Below are positions 32,943 through 43,638 of a stretch of DNA of 43,638 nucleotides, piece by piece (the stretch's first letter is position 1; each line of letters opens with the position of its first letter). The translations under genes and the position numbers were made by a program. Under the pieces are notes generated by a model. It made no database searches. It had not been told where the DNA came from and worked only from the letters and a program-made list of their open reading frames with translations. The DNA is from Echinostoma caproni (Eukaryota > Platyhelminthes > Trematoda > Plagiorchiida > Echinostomatidae), in contig UZAN01039489.1 in the NCBI GenBank assembly GCA_900618425.1, positions 1 to 43,638 on the forward strand, given 5' to 3'.

Positions 32943-35900
32943 CTGATAAAAAAGAAAAGAAAAACAGGAAATGGATAAATGCGTTGTGCACGCATTCAAT
33001 TAGGACGATAGAGTCTTGGATGTTGAATGCTCCCGAGGGCCGAGGTAGGGGGGGGGAGTAATTTACTCAACTCGATATTGCAGTTCCAGTAAGAAAGATT
33101 CACAGTCTATGACAAATCAACTCCAACAGACTGACATCTCCTGCCCGGTCTACATTTGCATTACACAAAAACAGTCACGGCCAAATGAATACTGAGCGGT
33201 TTCCTTCAGGCAACAAAATCTTGTCTAGTGTAGATGACCAAAGAGAAGATCATTTTAACACTGGCTCGAAATTTCTGACTTTGCTCGTGTCTTCTGGTCA
33301 CTTGTAAGAATGAGGGATAATTAAAAAAAATTTGAGAAGATTACAGGTTGCATCCGACTGGATTAGGTGTAATTTGTCAACATTGAAATACTAAAAGCAG
33401 TAACGCGATTTGACTTTGGGATTTATTTATTTATAACTAACGTTAAATAGAATATAATGAGGGAAAAATCCAACAGATTCTCAGTAATAATTCACAGAGC
33501 ACGAATATCAAAAAACCTGAAATAAATAGCGATTGTTCACCTGAATTCTCGCGTCCAGTTTGAGCGAAAATTGATTTCGAATCACAGCCGATCATTTGGT
33601 TTTTTTTGTACACTTTGAACCCCTATTTACAAATGTTTCTTCATACAAATCTCATACAATCGGAACGGGGTTCTGAGGTGATTTTCCGTCAAACTTTCCC
33701 TTTATTTTCTAAAAATGATTTCATTTCACCAATCCTCCTCCCCACGCCGCCCCCCCCTCCGGAAATGTTTCACCAGAATCCAAAACCGATTTAACTGTAC
33801 TAACAATGGTATACCATAGCAAGTGAACAGCTATGCGGATGCACAGATCACGAGAAGCGAGAAATGCGGATAAGAAAAGCGGAAGCGCACTTAGCCAGTC
33901 AGCTATCCCATTTCCGTATCAGAAGGTCCGGAATAATCATCCGCTCCTCGGAAGGTCCAAATATGTATTTTAATCTTTTTCGTGTTAGTCGCACATAGCG
34001 TGCCACTTGATGTTGCAAACTACTTCAGTCAAATTTATTGAGGGTAACACCTCAAGTGGCTCAAAATCAAGGTTTGTTTTATAAAAGTGAACAGAAAGAC
34101 AAAAATAAAACAATACTTTTGTCAAATCTAGGCTAGGACATCGAGGCATAGATAAGTCACACACATTGCCCTATCTGTGTGCTACGGAGAAGAGTTTGTA
34201 ATATGGTTCAGTTGAGNGAGTGCTCGCATTCGCGGTTGGAATGATCACCGTGTGGACTCCCATCTCACTTTGGTTCTATTCACAACCAACAGAGTACTAC
34301 AAATCTAACCCCGGAGGTACGTTGAAAGATAACGGATGAATGAAATACTGATATGTATTCAAAAACCGGTGCCATGTTTTGCGATGTTACACTGAATTGA
34401 CATCGCGAAACACTTGGCTTATAATTGCAGCTCCGGGTTCGTCCTCCTTCACCTTTGTTTGAAAAGCCTTCGGTTCTAAAGCCGTTGAATTGCGGCTGGA
34501 TTGGAACGGTTCCTCCAGCTTAGAGTGAATCATCACAATGAACTTCGTCCACCTTAAAGTACCACCACCGCGGTAGCCTACATGAACTCCAAGCGCTCAG
34601 AGCTGCAGTATGAAGCATGTTTGCTCATACAATCATGGTCCATTTATGTGATGCGCATAGCATGCTATATTTTCTCAACACTGCATCCAATACCCTCAAA
34701 CTTATCATCGAACTTACTAATAACAGCTTATCTGCACTATTTATTCTGACTAGGTTGTGATGACAATTAAGTCGTGCAATAATCATAAAAATCCTTCCTT
34801 GTTCATATTGAAAGTTTTTTTTATCCAGGATTTGTGAAAAAGGTTAGCTATCGTCAAGTTGCATCCCCAATAAGTCTTGCATACTTATGATCTCCGGATG
34901 TTTTGGACCACTAATTTGCCCTTCATACCTTCAAAATGTGATGCCATATTCAACTTGCTTGTTTGGCACATAAGATGTGTCATACCTTTCACTGCCTTGT
35001 TGAATACAAGTGAAAATTTGGTTTACAAATATCTCCAGTGTTTGTAGTAAGCACTTCGAAATTATTGCAACTGTTCAAATATGAACTCAATCCTCATCTG
35101 TGTAATGTCTGGCTGCATTTATCATTGATTAAAAAACTTTTACGTTTCACCTTAGCGATTGAATTCTAGAAGTGGAATCGATTGCCCCAAAACGGTCACG
35201 CCTATGGAGGAAGTTGTAGCCAATAGAGGCATCAAGCCTCGTCATTTTTCAGACGGTCTTTCATTTCGTAAAGCACAAATTTATTCATAAAGTGCAAATC
35301 ACGGACACAACTCAACTTCTTTATTCATGTCGACTGAACAGGTTAGGTAAACGATGAGAATGCCTCAACTAGTAGTTCATTTATGGTACCTATTTGGCTC
35401 GTTCATCTTCAGTCGTCCATGGCTCGTGTATGCAAGTCGTTTAGCCAAGTTATGTTCAAGTTCCGTTGTTTCACTTTTTGGTTGATCAACACATTCGTCA
35501 TGCCTCATTGCATCTTTTAACCGTTGAAATAGCCAAAGAAAATGGCCCGATAAGACTGTTTGGATGGAACTGCGTTTTGTGTACGTTTGCGTGTGTGATG
35601 TTGTGCGAAGCTATAGATTGTTGCTTTTAAATAGAATATCACGTTATTGATATAATCCAAATTCAGCGAAATTACAAAGTACATCACTTGTCAGCAGAAC
35701 TGAAACAAAGCAGTAATTAGCCGGGAACTTGAAAAGAGTTGAGTAAGTTTGAAAATCCAAAAACGGGAAAAAGCATTTGTTCGACTGTGCCATACCAGTA
35801 CAAATCACAGATTGTGAAATAAAACATGGTATAACCGAAATTCAAACCAAGATCTGCCAACAACAAAAAAACACTGCTGAAGATCAAGTTCTTTTCCATC

Positions 35901-37860
35901 AAGTCTAATTTGACATGCCTTTCTGAGACGTCACGCACCTTGGGTGATAAGACACAGCATCACACATTGCCCAAGACGTGTTCCGTTCAACGATGACCTG
36001 TCCGATAGAATTTTACATATGACAAACAGTTTTGGTCTCAACCATGTTTACCTTGTAGTTTTTTGGTACTCTGTGAGTTGAATCGGTCAAGATAGCGTTT
36101 AAAAATGTTTTCTATTCAATTAGAAAACTATCAAGTGAGAAACCAAAAGTTCAACTTTAAAAAATTAAACTTTATTTTTAATTGATGAACATTGTTTAAA
36201 TCTCCATTTTTTCAGCGCACCTCATTGTTCAACTGATTACACGTGCTTCTGTACCCTGACTGACCACCTTTGACCCACACTCTTTTGGTGTTGAAATGAG
36301 TTTGCCCTCAACTGTGGGTTGTTTCACCCATCGAAGAGATGGTGGTGAATCTTCGGGATAATTTGTAATGGTGATGCAATCCGTGATGTAAGCTGCAGCT
36401 CAGTTACATATACATGATCGCGGTTGTTAGAACTTTGACGGTATTTCCATCACAAAAGGTAACCACAGTATCTGCAATCGGGAAAAGATGAATTCATGAT
36501 GATATTGCACTCCAGGCGCTGCACATTTTACTGTGTTGGTGATTGGTATGCTGATGTTGGTCCACCGAGAATAGATGAGACACAGATGTATTTTATTGTA
36601 TTGCAATGACTTCGGCAAACAAGAAGACTGATATTTGAATATAAAATTGTTTTCATTGTTACTCGGGATTAAAAGTAACAACAGTGTCATAAACGGCAAT
36701 GGTGAAATCTAAATCAAAGCGGATTATCTTTTCACATTTACAATGAATTCTTATACGGCTTTCTTCTTGTCAGCTGAAATGCGAGCTAAGTAATGAACTA
36801 TTAAATTACTATAAATATATGCACAGAATGCTGAACAGCAAAAAATTGGATCGAATGGCAGGCAGATAGTGTGAGACTGGGCGAATGGCTGGGGTAGTTC
36901 AGAAACCAATTGGGCGAATCACTCACATGAACTGAAATGAATCTCTTACAGTTTCGTGATTATTGAAATAAAAGACACAGAACTAATAATAGTAATTATA
37001 ACACAGCTTATACTGTGGCAAACAGTATTGAAATCCTATTTAGGTAGGCCAGGGAAAATCACAGTCGAAAAATAAAGTATGACAGGAAAAGTTAATTTTG
37101 AACAGAAGAATATATATAGATAAATGGTTCACTCTAAAACGTCATATTTGAAAGGATAGCTGGCGAAATTTACAAAATACACGTTTGCGAAGGGGAGAAC
37201 ACCGTAGATTACTCTCTATGAAGACCTCTACAGATATTTGATGGTGTGTGTCCTGGTACCAAGGCTACTGAGGTGACCGTGGAGAGTAGCAGGGAATACT
37301 CGGAATTCGAAAGACTAAAATTGCATTGGAAACATTTGGTAGCATTCAACTGGAGACGAGAGCATTTGTGCTAAACAGACAGAAAACAAGGTCATATTGG
37401 ATTGATTTGAAATGGCTTGTCATAGAAAACAACATGATTGTCACATTTGAATATCTTGGCTGGAGCAGTAAAGCGTACCGACCGGTGGACTTGTATGAAA
37501 TGAAACTGAACACAGACAGGAATGATATGTAACACCGGGGTATTCTGTGCACAGTATAGATCATCTGGTAGGAAATTTTAAAACCTTGCAAAACGGTAGC
37601 ATTTTCACTTACTCTGCTCTGCGCGGTATGGATAGCATTGCAACGGAATTCATCGACTGGTTTATGTTGCTTTCGGCTACATTGAGTGCCAGGAGAAGGG
37701 AAAGAGCGTGTAGGATAACAGATAAAGCAAACGGAGGTGCACATTTTGTACAATTGAATCACAATGAATGCCCCAATACGTACTGACAGTCAACTATAGA
37801 AGAATTAATCAGAGCACCAGTTGGCCCGATCGTTGGTCGACATTTTGGCCATTAATCGTA
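32943..37860. other. Stretch upstream of the first visible channel exon
   Basis: No exon was accepted. Contains a G run at 33048-33056, a C run at 33750-33756, one undetermined base at 34217, and two minus-strand hydrophobic or secreted-looking open frames (35938-35717 and 36699-36427) without splice or family support. 37326-37786 is open on both strands and directly precedes the PLE. Confidence 0.35.
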
Positions 37861-37864
37861 AAGC

Positions 37865-39040
37865 TTTGACGCCTCATTGTGTCAAAGACTGTTTTGAACT
37901 CGCAAACGTTTAGACAATTTTAATTTGCCCTCTGTCTCTCTCTCTCTCTCTCGCAAGATCTTTTCCATTGATGTTGATTCACTTTTTACAAATATTCCTC
38001 TCCATGAAACAGTGGACCTTGTATGTGATTTTATCTCTTCAATAAATATTCACCTTCCTATTCCCCTTGATTATTTAGTTTGCACTGAATTTGAAGGAAC
38101 AACGCATAAAAAAATTGACGGTGTAGCAATGGATAGTCCCCTAGGCTCAACACTAGCTGATGTATTTCGAGGAGTGATTGAAAGACGACTGAATGATAAT
38201 ATTTCAATGGCTGTTTTGTTGATGATATTTTGATTTTCACCGACTCTTATCATTTTAACATCATTTTACCCATTATTTAATACTATTCATAGCAATCTGT
38301 CTGTTTCCCTTGAGGAGGAAAAGGATGGTTGTTTGAATGTTTTTAGATCATGTTTTTCAGATCATGTTTTTAGGGATCAGGAGGCGATCAGATGGAATCT
38401 TGCAAAGATCCGTCTACCGGAAGACCACATGGAGTGAGCAATACTTACAATTTGCCAGTTTCACTCCTGTCGCACACAAAAGATATCTGGTGAAGACTCT
38501 GTTCCATCGTGCCAGAATTATTTGCTCCTCTGACCTTATTCAGGAAGAAGAGACCTTTCTGCGAGGGACGCTACTAGATAATGGTTATTTCGAGAAATTC
38601 ATTGATGTGCACAGCAGATGAAAGACACAGATTGATCCCGTCTGTGAAGAACCGACGAACAGTCACTTCCTCGGACACGCCTTTAAAGATGATCACATAA
38701 TAAACAAAGTGCGTCAAAATCTCAAGGCGGCGTTATGTCGAACGTTTCCTGCAGCACAGCTTCGATTGTTCCGCATACCCCCAAGACCTCGTTTGGACAA
38801 TCGAAAACAGAATCAGCCGTACAATTCTGCTTTACCTGTAGTCTACCAGTTCACGAGCAGTTGCGATGACACTTACATCGGCAGAATGAATCGGCCCTGG
38901 GCCCAGCGGATGTCAGAACACATTCCCAAGTGGTTGGTGCAATCGATGACGCAACAAAGTATTACAGGTCAAACTGATAAGAAAACCTGGAGTGTGGACA
39001 GCCCGAAGAATCTGCCGATAAGAAGTGTTGGAAGATGAAC
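37865..39040 (+). pseudogene. Penelope-like element (RT plus GIY-YIG), multiply frameshifted
   Basis: In order: CFELANV and, after a shift, a (TC)n insertion, then FSIDVDSLFTNIPLHETVDL (RT motif with the first catalytic Asp). Next come GVAMDSPLGSTLADVF, then, in another frame, the catalytic FVDDILIF (38215-38238) and VSLEEEKDGCLNVF. A third stretch reads VYRKTTWSEQYL, KRYLVKTLFHRARIIC and TLLDNGY. After a stop at 38619-38621 comes the linker and the nuclease (VVYQFTSSCDDTYIGR, then the R-M-S-E-H helix). This is the standard PLE order. At least three frameshifts and one stop make it dead. The N-terminus and the usual A-I-A-I...LPW ending are not seen. The right side abuts a CR1-like copy. Confidence 0.88.
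37935..37952. repeat. (TC)n microsatellite inside the PLE
   Basis: About nine TC units between the worn ELANV/FNLPS segment and the first RT motif. They shift the frame and add Ser/Leu-rich codons that relatives lack. Confidence 0.85.
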
Positions 39041-39229
39041 TCATGTTTATCTCTAAATTGCTCAGAAGCAACGGTTACCCAGACCGAGAAATATGATGGG
39101 AGAGACACCAAACGCACACACTGATAGGATGTAATAGATGGATTTTTGCTCTGATCTTCATTTTATGGGCAAATTTACCGCTGAAACCCTCATAGGACGA
39201 CTGAAAGCCGCGCACCTACACTGCTCTTT

Positions 39230-39660
39230 CAAGTCAAGTCAAGTCACTGGTAGCTGTATGCACGCGGATGGGTGTATTTTCAGCATTTACATCATATTTG
39301 TCGATTCAAATTTTCAAAATCATACATAATGAAACTAGAAGCAACAGATTGTATTTGTCAATGAAGCAAGCATCTGCGCAACTCTGTGGAAATTTTCTCC
39401 TTGTCAATACGTAGGTGTGATAGATATGGCAAGGCAGAATTCCGGTAAGCAGAGGTACGTGCAAATCAAAGTTTAAATCTTGAGCGTGTGGATGATGTAG
39501 ATACAGCTTTTGAAAATGCATTATGTAATCGGTGGTGAGTGTCTGAGAGTATTTTGGCGGCGACATTTTCACATGCTTGTAAGTGTCTGTCAATGAGAAA
39601 ATCGGCCAGTTTATCCCTGACAATGCCACCACATTTAGAGATGTGCTTCAGAGATGTCGT
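39230..39660 (-). mobile_element. CR1-like retrotransposon 3' end (copy 2, inverted)
   Basis: Reverse complement of window bases 1 to about 400 with only a handful of differences in the parts compared by eye. It encodes the same RT C-terminal tail with the same TGA after RFKL. It ends in a clean tail of about three ACTTG units (39230-39246). The sequence goes beyond the part present at the left edge (past 39642 upstream), so the true 5' truncation point lies near or above 39660. It is inserted beside the decayed PLE. Confidence 0.8.
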
Positions 39661-41774
39661 CAGTAAATAAAGGTTTTTTCAACATACCGCGAACAATCAC
39701 TTGGGAGCAATACAACTAGTGGAGTAGCACGCATGCATTCACAAATCTAACAATCAACTCATGGGGAACAAAAAGTATTCTTTATCGGAGTGAGAAATAT
39801 GAAAGCTTTCTAACTTTACAGAATGTTTTGAACATGCAGTGACCATGATAAACTGTGTTATGAGATGCCGTCAACGTATTTTACTATTGTTGATTTCGGT
39901 ATGGGTTGTTGACTGGCAGAGAGGGTGGGTAACCTATCTGTGAGGGCTGAATATGGTAAGTCGTTCAAGAGGGAAAACGCAGCATCCTGACGTTTAGAAG
40001 CATGCCATGAGAGAGAACGGGACAAGGACCAAGTAGCAACGTCATTTCGCTTGCTTTCAAAAGTTCTCCATCGATAACAATACGAAATAAAGATAGACTA
40101 CTGATGTTGATTGCCTCAATGATTGTTTACTCGTTCAGATGCATTTGTGACGCACTCTACGTCGGTCGTGCGGCACGCTGGTTATCTGTCGGCATGAAAG
40201 AACACCATCCGCACTGGCTGAGTCCGCACTGGCTCGGAATCTATCACAAGTGTGGTTCTCGCCTACCTGGTAGACACTAGTCATCGTGTTAACCTAAGTG
40301 AAGCATTCCGCGTTATTTATCATGTCCCTCCGAGCTGGTATAAATATTATGAATGCCTATTTTTCTACCATAGCCGAAGTCATGTAATTTAAACATTTGA
40401 CCCTCGAACTATGTGGCTAGATGTGTCTTATCCAAGCTCTCCATATCCTCTGGGTTCACGAACCTATCCCTCTCCCCTATCCACACACACACGTTTTCAT
40501 GCAATAACACTGATCCGTCCAAACTGGGTCACATGACTAACGTGGCATAACTGAAACAAATATAGAGTTGCTGCAGAGTTGCTTCCTGGCTTTCCAGTTC
40601 ATTCTTTATTTACTATACACACGATGAATTTACCTTTTAGAAAACAACTGAAACGCCCGGAAGCACAGATCTGAGAATGTGGTGTGCAACACAAACACGC
40701 AAACCCTCAAAGTAACCGATTCCTCACATTTTATTGTTACCGTCCCCATCTCGGGTTTTATCGTCTCATGAAAAATATAACGGCATGATTATGAATTATT
40801 GCAAATAATTGTTCGCCTGTAATTGTTTTCCAGATCACATAACTATTTGCGCTATCCAATCGTTGAGACTTCTCAGTGTATGGGATATGTATAAGATGTG
40901 CCAGGGGAGCTTAAATACATGCACAAATTTTCTTTCGGGACACAGAATTTTCATACCGCTTTGGTTGTGGCAAGCATCCGACAGAGACAATTGACTGTGA
41001 AGTCATTACCATAGGCAGAATACCTCGACTACAATCATAGAACGATTCGTTTCAGCTGCACCAGTGATCTACTCGTTCCTGTAGTTAGCCAAGTGTACTT
41101 ACACTCTAAATAGCCACCGCTGAATCAAAATACGTTCGCATTTCCACACCCATACCAAGGACAATGGAAAAACGGGTTTGAACTTTGCACATGTCCTGGC
41201 CTCATAATGATCACTAACTTCTAATCACAATCGATTCCATCGTTACACAGGCTCGTGGTCATCTGATGCAGGGGTCACGTGCTCTCGTCTCCCTATCCCG
41301 AATAACCTTACAACCGAGAATGAGACTGTGCCACCACGTGTAGCAAACTGTTTCATCATCTAAACAGACAGAGTTATTAAGCATAGAAATAGTTAATCAC
41401 CTTTATTTTCTGTGCATAAACATGTCTATCGAATTTTGTCCTCTTACTCAAACAAGTGTGATGCTATTGCATCTCCTCAGGGATATTCCATTCTGATACC
41501 TCCGTTCGTTTCCGACTTTGTCACCCGCTTGAAGAGAAAGAAAGACTGACGTCGTTTCTGACAGTTTCCCGTAAAATAACTCGCATCTCTATGAGATGGT
41601 GTATGACAAACGTATACCTCAATGTGGAATTTCAAAAGTTGCTCGCTGACCAGATTTCGGACACACGGTTGTCATTGGGGTTACTTGACTTTCAACATTG
41701 GGGAAGTTGAACTTCACGATGCAATCGTTAGTGTCGCACAAGAAAACAAATGACAATCTCTGATCAGGTCGTAT

Positions 41775-41799
41775 GTGTGTGTGTGTGTGTGTGTGTGTG
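41775..41799. repeat. (GT)n microsatellite
   Basis: About 12 GT units; it produces the His/Thr-rich minus-strand frame. Confidence 0.95.
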
Positions 41800-42631
41800 A
41801 TATTTGGCGGACATCATTACAATACAATAAGCTAAAGCCACAGCATGATAGTTTGATGATTGTTTAAAAAATAACCTTTTAAGTGCATTTGGGATACTCC
41901 AATATATGTCCGTATTGAAGGTACAATGATCAATGAACGATTGAATGTGCACAAGAGGGGTGTGTGTGTGTGGGGGGGGAAGTGAGCAAGCTGATGATGA
42001 CAATCAGAATGAAATAGACGATAGTATCATATTGTTGTGGATCAAACGATCGAAAATGTTTCAGGAATCATTGATTCCCAATACGTGCTCTACAGCATAA
42101 ATTAATTCGTTCTTTCATACATATCAAACTTGAAAATCCCTTTCTTTTTCGGGTGTCTTGAATGCGGGAATGTATATTTAAAGATGGATAAGAAGAAACT
42201 GCCGAGTGGGAGTGAATAAAATGCAAACTGGACGAAATCAATGGTTGTGACTACGACGTGTTGTATTCTTATTTCAAGTGACCACCTTGGTTGCGCATGA
42301 CAAGATCAAATTTCAGTCAGGATATTGCAGTGTCTCAACTAGTTCCCGAGTAGAAATATATCATACACAAAATCACCACGGCAGCCGTTGTTGTATGAAT
42401 CTGTACTAAGCCTGAATCGTGATTGTGCTAGCTACATAGATTGGAACAGAATCAGTATCAAAGGTAAAATAATCTATTGCTTCATTTATAATTGAAAGGA
42501 GCAGTTTAAGTCAATTTCAACAATGTTTTTATCGCTTTACTTTTCATCAGGCTTGAAAAACAAGGTATTTGATGTGAGCCATCCGAGAGTATTCTGGTTG
42601 ACTTGATGGGCGTGGTCGGACCATGTTGGCC

Positions 42632-42650
42632 TGTGTGTGTGTGTGTGTGT
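42632..42650. repeat. (TG)n microsatellite
   Basis: About nine TG units followed by 'tacgtgtg'. Confidence 0.95.
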
Positions 42651-43624
42651 ACGTGTGTTCTGTAATCGTGCCAATCTTCTCAGGCACACAGTTGAACGGA
42701 ACGAATTCCGCAGGCGGGATTGGATACAACAACTCGTTTCCCCTGACAACGCCTTTATCCGGTTAAGTTTTATTCCACGTTGAAGATGAATAACGGTTTG
42801 TATGAATCATTACTTGTGTAACCGCTTAAGGTCTAATCATTTCGTACTTTATATTGGGAACGCCTATAATCTACTCACGAGATACTCTGAGGCAGGCGGT
42901 ATTTACTTATTGCTTAGGCTCTAATCGATATACCGATGATGAAGCAGTGACAACATCCAATGAAATATGTTTATTATAAAACAAAAATGAGAATCCTACG
43001 CCACAGGGGACAAATAATACACAAATTACCCCAATCGCCCAGCACCGTGCTCACAATTACTAGGTCAAATGACACCTCATTCGCGTGTGGTCAAAACAGA
43101 ACCAAGTTTCTCAAGACATTGGAATTTGGTGATCGAACATGCTATTGGAATGCAATGAAGCCATCAAACAGGTTCAAACTTCGATACCAGTGTACTGAGC
43201 TACTGTGTTGGAAGATAAAGTTTGTTTACTCCGCGCGGAAGCAACATCAGTTAGATGTTGTATATTTCCATAGTTAATTGAACCCAGTTATTCTTTTGCT
43301 GTTGAAAACAGGCACACTTTTCTCAACGAATCAAACAACACCCCACACGATCTGAAAACCTCTGTCACATTGGAATGTCGAACACTCCTTTTGGATTATG
43401 CATCTGTTCACTTGCAGTTTAACCTCCAACCGACGGTACTTTGGGACTTGTGAATGCACGTCCAAACGGTTAGATAGATCCACGCATGATAGGTTCTGGT
43501 CCAGTCAGGCTGCATTTTGCTACAATGCCGTCAAAGTTTCAATAATTTTCCAGTGAATTTATTAATCGCAACTGATGCGTAAAACAAGCAGGTTCCTGAA
43601 TAGAATTCAGTCTTCCTCGGCAGA

Positions 43625-43636
43625 GGGGGGGGGGGG
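43625..43636. repeat. Poly-G run at window end
   Basis: Twelve consecutive G two bases before the window ends, prone to length error. Confidence 0.95.
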
Positions 43637-43638
43637 TT

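Larger units (their letters stand above)
39661..43638. other. Right-hand non-coding stretch
   Basis: No supported gene. It has several simple repeats (listed separately) and a short minus-strand run at 42742-42650 that reads ELLYPIPPAEFVPFNCVPEK behind a 'gttgtcag', which could be a lone exon, but its donor runs into a CA repeat. 42960-43277 is open without any motif. Confidence 0.35.

Noticed and set aside
35717..35938. Hydrophobic minus-strand frame (FSSVFLLLADLGLNFGY) resembling a membrane exon upstream of the channel.
   Set aside because: A plausible acceptor exists but no donor in frame and no family was recognised; AT-rich DNA often gives hydrophobic frames.
36427..36699. Minus-strand frame starting with a signal-peptide-like MTLLLLLIP.
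   Set aside because: No homologous family was seen and no splice or promoter support.

Overview
The window looks like intron-rich, repeat-rich nuclear DNA from a parasitic flatworm, most likely a trematode. This rests on four observations: well-formed gt-ag exons separated by kilobase introns; 5'-truncated CR1-like LINE copies with pentanucleotide tails; Penelope-like element (PLE) remnants; and tRNA-headed SINEs that carry hammerhead-ribozyme (HHR) folds, the architecture known from schistosome Sm-alpha repeats. The species cannot be fixed from this sequence.

The main host gene is on the minus strand and spans at least 11651-32942. I could assemble seven exons of a cyclic-nucleotide-gated (CNG) channel beta-type subunit, with splice sites and reading phases that fit wherever exons are adjacent. 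In transcript order they are 32942-32800 (N-terminal helix and acidic tract), 29735-29481 (linker), 28139-28032 (pre-S1), 25094-24883 (S1-S2), 23680-23630 (17-codon S2-S3 micro-exon), 19222-19133 (S3-S4) and 11792-11651 (pore helix, filter, S6). The S4-S5 exon is missing; an 819-base N gap (13386-14204) lies in the right intron. N-terminal exons should lie above 32942, and C-linker and cyclic-nucleotide-binding exons below 11651, but I could not identify them.

The rest is mostly mobile DNA. Near-identical CR1-like 3' ends in inverted orientation lie close to both edges (1-405 plus, about 39230-39660 minus). A second CR1-like family with a different tail sits in a CNG intron (26812-27831 plus). 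A decayed PLE lies at about 37865-39040 (plus), and a PLE C-terminal fragment at 15786-16185 (minus). At least eight SINE copies are visible. Five of them (6.4 kb, 11.3 kb, 2.9 kb, 31.3 kb, 31.6 kb) contain recognisable hammerhead cores at the same place behind the tRNA-like head, and a sixth (32.2 kb) has a decayed trace. The two remaining copies form a separate family without a hammerhead.

A plus-strand segment of about 100 codons (about 26457-26740), just upstream of the intronic CR1, reads like real protein but could not be assigned with confidence. Simple repeats and G-rich tracts complete the list. Large stretches (406-2800, 3047-6390, 6631-11225, 32943-37860, 39661-43638) show no gene I can support.
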